Assembly: GCA_904397835.1 (NCBI GenBank)
Contig: CAJFOV010000046.1
Location: 41,428-105,427 of the forward strand
Source of the DNA: Candidatus Aristotella avistercoris
Lineage (GTDB): Bacteria; Bacillota; Clostridia; Oscillospirales; Ruminococcaceae
DNA length: 64,000 nucleotides
Direction: 5' to 3'
A model generated the notes under the pieces. It ran no database searches. It worked only from the letters and a program-made list of their open reading frames with translations, and was not told the origin of the DNA. Made by a program: the position numbers and the translations under genes. Shown one piece after another: positions 42,854 through 50,793 of this stretch (position 1 is its first letter; each line of letters starts with the position of its first letter).

Positions 42854-42882
42854 TTGACAAGCCCTTTTCCCCAGGGTATACT
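42854..42882 (+). promoter_or_regulatory. alaS: Promoter of the alaS T-box transcript
   Basis: A perfect TTGACA and TATACT at 17-base spacing, immediately upstream of the T-box leader. Confidence 0.88.
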
Positions 42883-42889
42883 GAACATA

Positions 42890-43147
42890 TCGGCGAACCT
42901 TCGCCGGAATCTATATTGCCAAAGGCTGTGACGGGAACGAACCGAACCGCCATTCCGCCAAGAGAGGGGGCCGCCCCGGTGAAAGGTCCCTGCGGAAGAG
43001 GTTTGGAGGCCACTCCCCAGCATCCCGGCGAGGAGCCGGGGCGTCTCGCCCGCGTTAAGGGCACACAAGTGGCGGCAGTTCTGCCGCAATTTGGGTGGTA
43101 CCACGGAAACGGCAGTCTCCGTCCCATGTTGGGACGGGGGCTTTTTT
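42890..43147 (+). promoter_or_regulatory. T-box riboswitch controlling alaS
   Basis: A leader of about 260 bases. The conserved T-box sequence GGGTGGTACCACGG is at 43093-43106; its TGGT can pair with an uncharged tRNA ending in ACCA, which suits the A73 discriminator of tRNA-Ala. It is followed by a terminator (CCGTCCC at 43119-43125 with GGGACGG at 43131-43137, then CTTTTTT). Uncharged tRNA-Ala should favour the antiterminator and switch on alaS. I did not assign the specifier codon with certainty. Confidence 0.92.
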
Positions 43148-43220
43148 GTTTTCCCTCCCCCAGGGCTTGGGGATCACAGCAGGCACATCACGCAAAAAAG
43201 AGGAAAGGAAGAATCAAACC

Positions 43221-45863
43221 ATGAAATGGACAGGCGTCAACGAACTGCGGGAGTCCTTCCTGAAGTTTTTTGAGAGCAAGGGCCACACCCGGCTGGAGAG
43301 CTTTTCCCTGGTGCCCCAGGATGACAACAGCCTCCTGCTCATCAACTCCGGCATGGCCCCCATGAAAAAGTATTTCCTGGGCATTGAGACCCCGCCCAAC
43401 AAGCGGGTCACCACCTGCCAGAAGTGCATCCGCACCCCGGACATCGACCGGGTGGGCCACACCGCCCGCCACGGCACCTACTTTGAGATGCTGGGCAACT
43501 TCTCCTTTGGGGACTATTTTAAGGAGGAGGCCACCACCTGGGCCTGGGAGTTTTTGACCCAGGTGCTGGAGATCCCGGAGGGCCGGCTCTGGGTCTCCAT
43601 CTACGAGGATGACGACGAGGCCTTTGAGATCTGGACCAAGCACCGGGGCCTGCCGCCGGAGCGGATTGTCCGCCTGGGCCGGGAGGACAACTTCTGGGAG
43701 CACGGCACCGGCCCTTGCGGCCCCTGCTCGGAGATCTACTTTGACCGCGGCCCGGAATATGGCTGCGGCAAACCCACCTGCGGCGTGGGCTGCGACTGCG
43801 ACCGGTATGTTGAGATCTGGAACCTGGTGTTCACCCAGTTTGACAAGGACGAACAGGGCAACTACACCCCACTGGATCACCCCAACATCGACACCGGCAT
43901 GGGCCTGGAGCGGCTGGCCTGCGTCATCCAGGGGGTCAACAACCTCTTTGAGGTGGATACGGTCCAGAATATTATGAAGCACATCTGCCGTCTCGCCAAC
44001 GTGGAATACGGCAAGGATGAAAAGACGGACATCTCCCTGCGGGTCATCACCGACCACATCCGCTCCACCACCTTCATGGTGGGGGATGGCATCACCCCCC
44101 AGAACGAGGGCCGGGGCTACGTGCTGCGCCGCCTGCTGCGCCGGGCCGCCCGCCACGGCCGCATGCTGGGGATCAACGAGCCCTTCCTCTATCAGGTGGC
44201 CAGCACCGTCATTCAGGAGAACAAGTCCGCCTACCCGGAGCTGGCGGAGAATGAGGAGTATATCACCAAGGTCATCCGGGCCGAGGAGGAGCGCTTTGAC
44301 AAGACCCTCAACCAGGGCATGGATCTGCTCATGGGCCTGATCGACCGGTTTGACGCGGGCACCTACGGCCACAAAGTGCTCAGCGGCCAGGATGCCTTCC
44401 GCCTGTACGACACCTTTGGCTTCCCCATCGACCTGACCAAGGAGATCATCGCCGAGCGGGGCCTGCAGGTGGACGAGGAGGAGTTCAAACACCTTATGGA
44501 TGAGCAGCGCACCCGTGCCCGGGAGCGGCGCAAGGATGTCTCCGGCTGGGCCACTGACTCCCTGACCCTCAACCAGGCCCCCACCACCTTTGTGGGGTAC
44601 GATAGCACCCAGTGTGCCGGCAAGATCCTGGGGATCTATGTGGACGGCGAGGAGGCGGAGAGCGTCGGCGAGGGCCAAAACGCTGTCCTCCTGCTGGATG
44701 CCACCACCTTCTACGCCGAGGGCGGCGGCCAGGTGGGGGACACCGGCCTGATCTCCAGCGGCAAGAGCTCCTTCCAGGTGGAAAATTGCACCAAGGACGG
44801 GGTGGGCCACTACCTCCACGCCGGTGTGGTGAAATCCGGCTTCTTCACCAAGGGGGAGGCGGTCAACGCCCAGGTGGATGAAAAGCGCCGCATGGCCATC
44901 ACCCGCAACCACACCGCCTGCCATCTGCTCCAGGCGGCCCTGCGGGAGGTCCTGGGCACCCACGTGCACCAGGCAGGCTCCCTGGAGGATCCGGATCACT
45001 GCCGGTTTGACTTCTCCCACTTTGACGCCATGACCCCCAAGGAGATCATGCAGGTGGAGCAGCGGGTCAACGAGGTGATTCTGCAGAACCTGCCCGTCAC
45101 CGTCCAGGAAATGCCCCTTGAGGAGGCCAAAAAGCTGGGAGCCATGGCCCTGTTTGGCGAAAAATACGGGGATGTGGTCCGGGTGGTCTCGGTGGAGGAC
45201 TTTTCCACTGAGTTCTGCGGTGGCTGCCATGTGAAGAACACCGCCCAGATCGGCCTGTTTAAGATTGTGTCCGAGTCCTCTGTGGCCGCCGGGGTGCGCC
45301 GCATTGAGGCTGTCACCGGCGAGGGAGTCCTCAAGCTCATGAACGCCACCAACCTGCTGCTGGCCAAGGCCGCCGAGAACCTGAAGCTGGGCAATCCCCA
45401 GGAGCTGGTGGCCAAGACCGCCGCCCTGCTGGGTGAGCTCAAGGCCAAGGAGAAGGAGATCGACACCCTGACCCAGCGCATCGCCAGCATGCGGGTGGAG
45501 GAGCTGTTCAACAACTTTACCCCTGTGGGACCGGTGAACCTGATCTGCGCCTCCTTCACCGGGGTCAAGCCCGAGGCCCTGCGGGTCATGGGGGACCAGA
45601 TCCGGGCCCGTGCCCCCAAGATGGTGGGGGTCGTCGCCTCCATCCAAGGGGAGAACAAGGCTTCCATCCTGGTGGCCTGTGGCCCCGAGGCGGTGAAGGC
45701 CGGGGTCCATGCCGGCAAACTGGTCAAGGAGATCTGTGCCCTGGCAGGAGGCAGCGGCGGCGGCCGGCCGGACAACGCCATGGGCGGCGCCACCCAGGTC
45801 TACAAGATCGACGAGGCCATGGGAAAAGTGCCTGAGATGATTGAAAAGATGCTCAAGGCCTAG
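43221..45863 (+). CDS. alaS: Alanyl-tRNA synthetase
   Basis: An 880-residue enzyme that charges tRNA-Ala. It holds the class II catalytic core (residues 1 to about 250, LLLINSGMAPMKKYF, RHGTYFEMLGNFSFGDYF, GMGLERLACV), then a tRNA-recognition domain, the editing domain with zinc-site motifs NHTACHLLQAAL and FCGGCHVKNTAQIG, and the C-terminal C-Ala domain (LVACGPEAVKAGVHAG). The ATG at 43221 follows AGGAAAGGAAG; the frame extends upstream into the T-box terminator and cannot be used. It is controlled by the T-box just upstream. Confidence 0.98.
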   Translation: MKWTGVNELRESFLKFFESKGHTRLESFSLVPQDDNSLLLINSGMAPMKKYFLGIETPPNKRVTTCQKCIRTPDIDRVGHTARHGTYFEMLGNFSFGDYFKEEATTWAWEFLTQVLEIPEGRLWVSIYEDDDEAFEIWTKHRGLPPERIVRLGREDNFWEHGTGPCGPCSEIYFDRGPEYGCGKPTCGVGCDCDRYVEIWNLVFTQFDKDEQGNYTPLDHPNIDTGMGLERLACVIQGVNNLFEVDTVQNIMKHICRLANVEYGKDEKTDISLRVITDHIRSTTFMVGDGITPQNEGRGYVLRRLLRRAARHGRMLGINEPFLYQVASTVIQENKSAYPELAENEEYITKVIRAEEERFDKTLNQGMDLLMGLIDRFDAGTYGHKVLSGQDAFRLYDTFGFPIDLTKEIIAERGLQVDEEEFKHLMDEQRTRARERRKDVSGWATDSLTLNQAPTTFVGYDSTQCAGKILGIYVDGEEAESVGEGQNAVLLLDATTFYAEGGGQVGDTGLISSGKSSFQVENCTKDGVGHYLHAGVVKSGFFTKGEAVNAQVDEKRRMAITRNHTACHLLQAALREVLGTHVHQAGSLEDPDHCRFDFSHFDAMTPKEIMQVEQRVNEVILQNLPVTVQEMPLEEAKKLGAMALFGEKYGDVVRVVSVEDFSTEFCGGCHVKNTAQIGLFKIVSESSVAAGVRRIEAVTGEGVLKLMNATNLLLAKAAENLKLGNPQELVAKTAALLGELKAKEKEIDTLTQRIASMRVEELFNNFTPVGPVNLICASFTGVKPEALRVMGDQIRARAPKMVGVVASIQGENKASILVACGPEAVKAGVHAGKLVKEICALAGGSGGGRPDNAMGGATQVYKIDEAMGKVPEMIEKMLKA

Positions 45864-45933
45864 TAAAATAGAGGGGATGGGGAGGGCCGCAGCCCTCCCG
45901 CCCCAAGTTCTTTGAAAGGCAGGTGTAACAGGT

Positions 45934-46272
45934 ATGGATTGTCTCTTTTGCAGCATTGTGGCAGGGGAGGTGCCTTCCAAGAAGGTCTACGAGGACGATC
46001 AGATTCTGGCCTTCTATGACATCGATCCCCAGGCACCCGTCCATTTTTTGGTGATTCCCAAGGAACATATTGTATCCCCGGACGCGATTGATGAGAGCAA
46101 CAGCGCCATTGTAGGTCATATCTATGCGGTGATTGCCAAGCTCTCCAAGGAGCTGGGCCTGGCCAAGGGCTACCGTGTGGTCTGCAACTGCGGGGAGGAG
46201 GGCGGCCAGACGGTGGATCATCTGCACTTCCACGTGCTGGCCAAGCGGAACCTTGCCTGGCCTCCCGGCTAA
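45934..46272 (+). CDS. HIT-family protein (HinT-like nucleotide phosphoramidase)
   Basis: A 112-residue histidine-triad protein. The catalytic motif is VDHLHFHVLAKRN (HxHxHxx), and the N-terminal CLFCSIVAGEVPSK matches HinT-type hydrolases of purine nucleoside phosphoramidates. AGGTG lies upstream of the ATG. It begins 70 bases after alaS and precedes a phosphoribosyltransferase gene, probably as part of the same transcript. Confidence 0.94.
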   Translation: MDCLFCSIVAGEVPSKKVYEDDQILAFYDIDPQAPVHFLVIPKEHIVSPDAIDESNSAIVGHIYAVIAKLSKELGLAKGYRVVCNCGEEGGQTVDHLHFHVLAKRNLAWPPG

Positions 46273-46323
46273 GGGGGCCGATTGATGGGAGGGGGCGCCC
46301 CCTCCAGAAGGTGGTGTGAGACG

Positions 46324-46869
46324 ATGCAGCAAGCGTACTATGAACTTCAGGTGGCGGGCCTGACCCGCCAGCTGCCCCTGTGTCCCATCAGCGAGGAGCT
46401 GTCCATCGGGGCCTTTATCATGTTCTCAGATGTGGAACTGACGGTGGCCTGTGCCACGGCCCTGCTGGAGAAGTGCCAGGACTGGGACATTCTTTTGACG
46501 GCGGAGTCCAAGGGCATCCCCCTGGCCTATGAGATGGCCCGGCAGAGCGGGAAGAACTATATCCTCGCGCGCAAGAGCATCAAACTTTACATGCGGGACC
46601 CGGTGCAGGTGCAGGTGAAATCCATCACCACCGCCCGGGAACAGACCCTCTGCCTGGATCGGGACTCCCTGGATGCCCTCAAGGGCAAGCGGGTGCTGCT
46701 GGTGGATGACGTCATCAGCACGGGGGATTCCCTCCACGCCCTGGAGGAGCTGGTCCAGGCCGCCGGCGGAATTGTGGCCGGCAGGGCCGCCGTTCTGGCG
46801 GAGGGGGACGCCGCCCAGCGGGAGGACATTGTCTTTTTGGCGCCCCTGCCCCTGTTTCCCCGGAAATAG
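46324..46869 (+). CDS. Adenine-phosphoribosyltransferase-like phosphoribosyltransferase
   Basis: A 181-residue type I PRTase. The PRPP-binding motif VLLVDDVISTGDSLHAL (about residues 122-138) is intact, and LLTAESKGIPLAYEMA resembles adenine phosphoribosyltransferase. It may salvage adenine, or be one of the APRT-like paralogues of unknown substrate found in gut Clostridia; the lid region (KSIKLYMRDPVQVQVKS) is not typical Apt. AAGGTGG precedes the ATG at 46324. Confidence 0.82.
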   Translation: MQQAYYELQVAGLTRQLPLCPISEELSIGAFIMFSDVELTVACATALLEKCQDWDILLTAESKGIPLAYEMARQSGKNYILARKSIKLYMRDPVQVQVKSITTAREQTLCLDRDSLDALKGKRVLLVDDVISTGDSLHALEELVQAAGGIVAGRAAVLAEGDAAQREDIVFLAPLPLFPRK

Positions 46870-46903
46870 GGGAAACAGTCCAATTCTGAGAGGAAGCTGA
46901 CCT

Positions 46904-49006
46904 ATGAGACGACCGTTCTGGATCATCGGATGCGCCATTCTGGTGACCATGGCGGCCGTCTTTTCCTTCTCCCTGCCGCCCCTCCTGGTAGGGGGCGTGC
47001 TGTTGGCTCTGGGGCTGCTTCTCCTGCTGCCGCCCATCCGGTACAAGAGGATCCTGGTGGCGGCCTGCCTCTCCGGGGCCTTGGCTTGCTCGGTGGCCGG
47101 GCTCTACCTGTGGAACACGGTGGAACCCCTGGAGGACTTGGCGGGTCAGGGGATCACTGTCACCGGCGTGGTGCAGAAGCAGGAGCGCTACACCTCCGCC
47201 TGGGCCTACTGGGTCCGGGGGACCATCATCACCGACAGTGGGGAGGAGCAGGCCAATGTCACTGTCAAAGTCCTGGCCCGGGAGGGTCAGACGGTCCAGC
47301 CGGGAGATTGGGTTCAGGCCACCGGTGTGGCCCAGTGGAACCTGGAGGGCTCCTTTGCCAGCTACGCCTTCTCCAAAGGGGAGTTCCTCTCCCTCTGGCT
47401 GGAGGGGGAGCTGGAGCAGGCCCAGCCGGGGCCCCTTGTCTGGCAAACCTGGATTCCAACCCTGTGCCACAGGCTGCTGACTGCGGTGGACCTGGCCATC
47501 CCCAACGGGGAGGATGCCGCCGTGGTGCGCTCCATGGTCTTTGGGGACACCAGCGGCCTGACCCTCCACCAGCAGATTGTCCTGCGCCGGGCCGGCACCG
47601 TCCACTTCATTGCAGTCTCCGGCCTGCATGTGACGCTGGTGGGCGCCCTGTGTCTGGCCCTCTTTGGCCGGATTTTTCCCGGGCGGCGGCTGTCCAGGTT
47701 GGCCACTGTGGGCGGCATCTGGCTCTTTGTGGCTCTGGTGGGGTTTGCCCCATCGGCGGTGCGGGCCGGGTTTATGCTCAGCGTCCTCTATCTGGGGGAG
47801 CTCCTCTCCCAGCGGAACGATTCCCTCAACACCCTTGGCCTTGCCATGGCGGTGATGACCCTGTTCCAGCCCAACGTGGCGCTGGATGTGGGCTTTTGGA
47901 TGAGTGTGGCGGCCACCGCCGGCCTCCTGCTCCTGAGCCGCCCCCTGGCAGACCTGCTGCTGCGCCGGTTCTTCCCCAAGGCGGGAAAGCGGCAGAAAAA
48001 GCTGGTATTTGACCTCTCTGTGGGAATCGGCGCGGTGATGGCAGTCTCCCCCATCACCCTGTATCAGTTTGGATATGTGACACCCCTCTCCCCGCTGGCC
48101 TCCCTGGTGGTTTCGCCCCTTTCACCCATTCTCCTGGCCACGGGGATCCTCACCGCGCTGCTGGGGCAGGTCCCCTTTCTGCTGCCCCTGGCCCGGATCA
48201 CCGGTTGGGTGGCCGGGCTCTGCGGGAACCTGCTCTGTGGGGTGTCGGAGTGCTTTGCCCGCATCCCCTTCAGCGCCCTGAGCCTGGACCAGGTGGGCCG
48301 GTATTTTCTCCTCTGGCTGCCGGCGGTTCTGGCGGTGGGGGTGGTGCTGCTCTACCGGCGCAAGGGCAAGCTGTTGGCCTGCTGGGTCCTCCTTGGGACC
48401 ATCGTGCTCATGGTCAGCGCCCTATTTCAGCAGATCCTCTACCAGGACACCCTTACCGTCTGGCTGCCCCAGGGTGGGGAGGCCCTTGTGATCCAGAAGG
48501 ATGGGCGGTGCGCCGTGGTGGGTTCCTTCCAATCCCAGAGCGCGGGGGAATCCCTGGCACAGCAACTGGCCACCCAGGGCCTGACGGCGGACCTGGTGGT
48601 GGTCACCGATCCGGCGGGGGAGCGCCTCTGGGGGCTGATGCCCCTGCTTCAGGAGGTGGCGGTGGAACATCTGGTGCTGCCCCAGGAAAACAACCTGCAG
48701 GAGGCCATCGACCGGGAGATCCCCAAGGAACAGCAGACGCCGCTGCAGAACATGGACATTGTCCTCTTTGACCGGGTGACCCTGCAGGTCCGCCTGACGG
48801 GAGAGGAGGCCCAGGCCACCCTCCTTGGGGTCTGGCCCACCCTGGTCAAGAGCCAAGGATCCCCTCCGCCAGAGACGGGGGAGCCGCTGCTGATGGTGGG
48901 GGAGGAGAACAAGCTCTTCCAACGGGGAAACATGGCGGAGCGAACCTTTGGGATAACCCCGTCCGCCCAGGGCGGCTGGAACCTGCTGCTGCCCATTTTG
49001 TCATAG
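46904..49006 (+). CDS. comEC: ComEC/Rec2-family DNA-uptake channel with degenerate metallo-beta-lactamase domain
   Basis: A 700-residue membrane protein. Order: two N-terminal hydrophobic segments, an OB-like extracellular domain (about residues 80-160, ITVTGVVQKQERY), the Competence domain with about eight further helices (HFIAVSGLHVTLVGALC is the hallmark), then a C-terminal domain like the ComEC metallo-beta-lactamase module. In that domain the metal motif THxDxDH reads TDPAGERLWG, so nuclease activity is not expected. ComEC forms the channel for single-stranded DNA during transformation. GAGAGGAAG precedes the ATG; holA follows after 17 bases. Confidence 0.92.
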   Translation: MRRPFWIIGCAILVTMAAVFSFSLPPLLVGGVLLALGLLLLLPPIRYKRILVAACLSGALACSVAGLYLWNTVEPLEDLAGQGITVTGVVQKQERYTSAWAYWVRGTIITDSGEEQANVTVKVLAREGQTVQPGDWVQATGVAQWNLEGSFASYAFSKGEFLSLWLEGELEQAQPGPLVWQTWIPTLCHRLLTAVDLAIPNGEDAAVVRSMVFGDTSGLTLHQQIVLRRAGTVHFIAVSGLHVTLVGALCLALFGRIFPGRRLSRLATVGGIWLFVALVGFAPSAVRAGFMLSVLYLGELLSQRNDSLNTLGLAMAVMTLFQPNVALDVGFWMSVAATAGLLLLSRPLADLLLRRFFPKAGKRQKKLVFDLSVGIGAVMAVSPITLYQFGYVTPLSPLASLVVSPLSPILLATGILTALLGQVPFLLPLARITGWVAGLCGNLLCGVSECFARIPFSALSLDQVGRYFLLWLPAVLAVGVVLLYRRKGKLLACWVLLGTIVLMVSALFQQILYQDTLTVWLPQGGEALVIQKDGRCAVVGSFQSQSAGESLAQQLATQGLTADLVVVTDPAGERLWGLMPLLQEVAVEHLVLPQENNLQEAIDREIPKEQQTPLQNMDIVLFDRVTLQVRLTGEEAQATLLGVWPTLVKSQGSPPPETGEPLLMVGEENKLFQRGNMAERTFGITPSAQGGWNLLLPILS

Positions 49007-49023
49007 ATAGAAGGAGAGACCCT

Positions 49024-50049
49024 ATGCTGTACACATCCCTGGCAACCCTCCTGAAGGAGGCCCAACAGAACCCCTATCCGGTGTATCTGATCCACTCCGC
49101 CCAGAGCTACAAGCGGGAGGAGACGGCCAAACGCCTCATCTCCAAGGTCTACCACCCGGTGCTGGACGAGTTCAACTTCCAGCGCTTTGATGGGGGCAAG
49201 CTCTCTGCCCAGGCCCTCTCCGACGCGGTGGAGGCCCTGCCCATGATGATCGACCGCAAGTGCGTGGTGGTGGACTCCCTGGATGTGGAGGGCCTGCCGG
49301 CGGAGGAGTATAAAAAGCTCCGGGAGATTTTGGAGGATCTGCCGGAGACCTGTGTGCTGATCCTCACGGTGGACAGCAGCGACCTCAAAAAATCCAGCCG
49401 GTTCCAAAAACTGCGGGCCCTGGTGGAAAAGAAGGGGGCTGTGGTGGCCCTGGCAGACCCCAGAAGGAGCGATTGGCTCAAATTTGCCAAGGACCAGGGC
49501 AAAAAGCTGGGCTGTAATTTTGAAAAGGAGGCCCTGGAGCGGTTCTGCACCCTCTGCCCCCAGGACATGACCTCCATGGAGCAGGAGCTCAGAAAGCTGG
49601 CCCTCTACAGCGGCGGGGAACCGGTGACGGTGGAGATGGTGGAGAATCTGACCACCAAAAATGTCCAAGCCCGGGCCTTTGACCTGGCGGGGCACCTGCT
49701 GGCCCACCGGCCGGAGAAGGCTTTTGAGGGGCTCAAGGCCCTGCTGGACCAAAAGCAGGAGCCGGTAGCCATTCTCTCCGCCCTGGCCAGCACCTATGTG
49801 GACCTGTACCGGGCCAAGGTGGCCCGCCAGGGGGGCCTGGGGGAGCGGGAGCTGCTGGAGACCTTTGACTACAAGGGCAAGGAGTTCCGGGCAGAGAACG
49901 CCATGGGGAACCAGGGCCGCTACTCCCTGGAGATGCTCCGGGAGGCCCTGGAGATCCTGGCCAACTGTGACCTGCGCCTGAAGGGGGATCGCACCGAGGC
50001 GGCCACTGTTCTGGAGCAGGCCATGACCCAGCTGTTGCTGCTGCACTAG
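49024..50049 (+). CDS. holA: DNA polymerase III, delta subunit
   Basis: A 341-residue clamp-loader subunit that opens the sliding clamp. The order is that of HolA: an AAA+-like N-terminal domain without a usable P-loop (VYLIHSAQSYKREETAKRLI), a middle lid domain (TSMEQELRKLALYSGG) and a C-terminal helical collar (LTTKNVQARAFDLAGHLLAH). AGAAGGAGAG precedes the ATG. The comEC-holA order is common in Firmicutes, and here an RNase M5 gene follows directly. Confidence 0.94.
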   Translation: MLYTSLATLLKEAQQNPYPVYLIHSAQSYKREETAKRLISKVYHPVLDEFNFQRFDGGKLSAQALSDAVEALPMMIDRKCVVVDSLDVEGLPAEEYKKLREILEDLPETCVLILTVDSSDLKKSSRFQKLRALVEKKGAVVALADPRRSDWLKFAKDQGKKLGCNFEKEALERFCTLCPQDMTSMEQELRKLALYSGGEPVTVEMVENLTTKNVQARAFDLAGHLLAHRPEKAFEGLKALLDQKQEPVAILSALASTYVDLYRAKVARQGGLGERELLETFDYKGKEFRAENAMGNQGRYSLEMLREALEILANCDLRLKGDRTEAATVLEQAMTQLLLLH

Positions 50050-50062
50050 GAGGTGGCGATGC

Positions 50063-50665
50063 ATGATCCATATCAAAGAGGCCATTGTGGTGGAGGGCAA
50101 GTATGACCACATGCGCCTGGCAGGCCTGGTGGACGCCCTGATTGTGGAGACAGGGGGCTTTGATATCTTCTCCCAGCGGGAAAAGCTCAATATGCTCCGG
50201 CGTCTGGCCAAGGCCAGGGGTCTGCTGATCCTCACCGATTCGGATACGGCGGGCTTTCGCATCCGCCGTTTTTTGACGGGGGCCATTGACCCCGCCCTCA
50301 TCAAACACGCCTATATCCCCGACCTGCCGGGGAAGGAGCCCCGCAAGGCCGCCCCCTCCAAGGAGGGAAAGCTGGGGGTGGAGGGAGTCCCCAACGAGAT
50401 CCTGCTCCGGGCTTTGGAGCAGGCGGGGGTCCTCTGCCGGGAGGATGACGCCCCGCCCCGACAGCAGATCACCAAGCTGGATCTGTTTCAAGCGGGGCTC
50501 TCCGGCCGGGACAACAGCGCCCAGCTGCGGGGGCAGCTTTTGAAGCGGTTGGAGCTGCCGGAACACCTGACCGCCAACGCCCTGCTGCCGGTGCTCAACG
50601 CCGTGTGCACCTATGAGGAGTTTCAGCAGCTGACCCAGGACTTGAAGATGTGCCAAACGACCTGA
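50063..50665 (+). CDS. rnmV: Ribonuclease M5 (5S rRNA maturase)
   Basis: A 200-residue protein. The TOPRIM domain has IVVEGKYDHMRL (catalytic Glu) and LLILTDSDTAGFRIRR (DxD). A C-terminal domain follows, containing GVEGVPNEILLRAL. It matures the ends of 5S rRNA precursors. GGAGGTGGCG, overlapping the end of holA, is its ribosome binding site, so it is probably coupled to holA. It is closed by a strong terminator. Confidence 0.93.
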   Translation: MIHIKEAIVVEGKYDHMRLAGLVDALIVETGGFDIFSQREKLNMLRRLAKARGLLILTDSDTAGFRIRRFLTGAIDPALIKHAYIPDLPGKEPRKAAPSKEGKLGVEGVPNEILLRALEQAGVLCREDDAPPRQQITKLDLFQAGLSGRDNSAQLRGQLLKRLELPEHLTANALLPVLNAVCTYEEFQQLTQDLKMCQTT

Positions 50666-50688
50666 GGTATGGGAAGACCCGGGCATAG

Positions 50689-50725
50689 AAAAAGCACCTT
50701 GGAACTATGCGCCAAGGTGCTTTTT
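50689..50725. terminator. Bidirectional terminator between rnmV and the metallophosphoesterase gene
   Basis: A perfect 14-bp stem (AAAAAGCACCTTGG with CCAAGGTGCTTTTT) with A and T runs on both sides, so it can stop both convergent genes. Confidence 0.93.
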
Positions 50726-50793
50726 GCAATTGGATATGGCGGCCAACACGCCATCAAATGGATGGGTGGCTCAGAGGGAGGAATCCGCTTGGG

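Noticed and set aside
43188..45980. Antisense frame of 930 codons opposite alaS
   Set aside because: It is a mirror of the GC-rich alaS codon pattern (rich in His, Gln, Gly, Leu), has no domain motif and no ribosome binding site. AlaRS on the plus strand is unambiguous.
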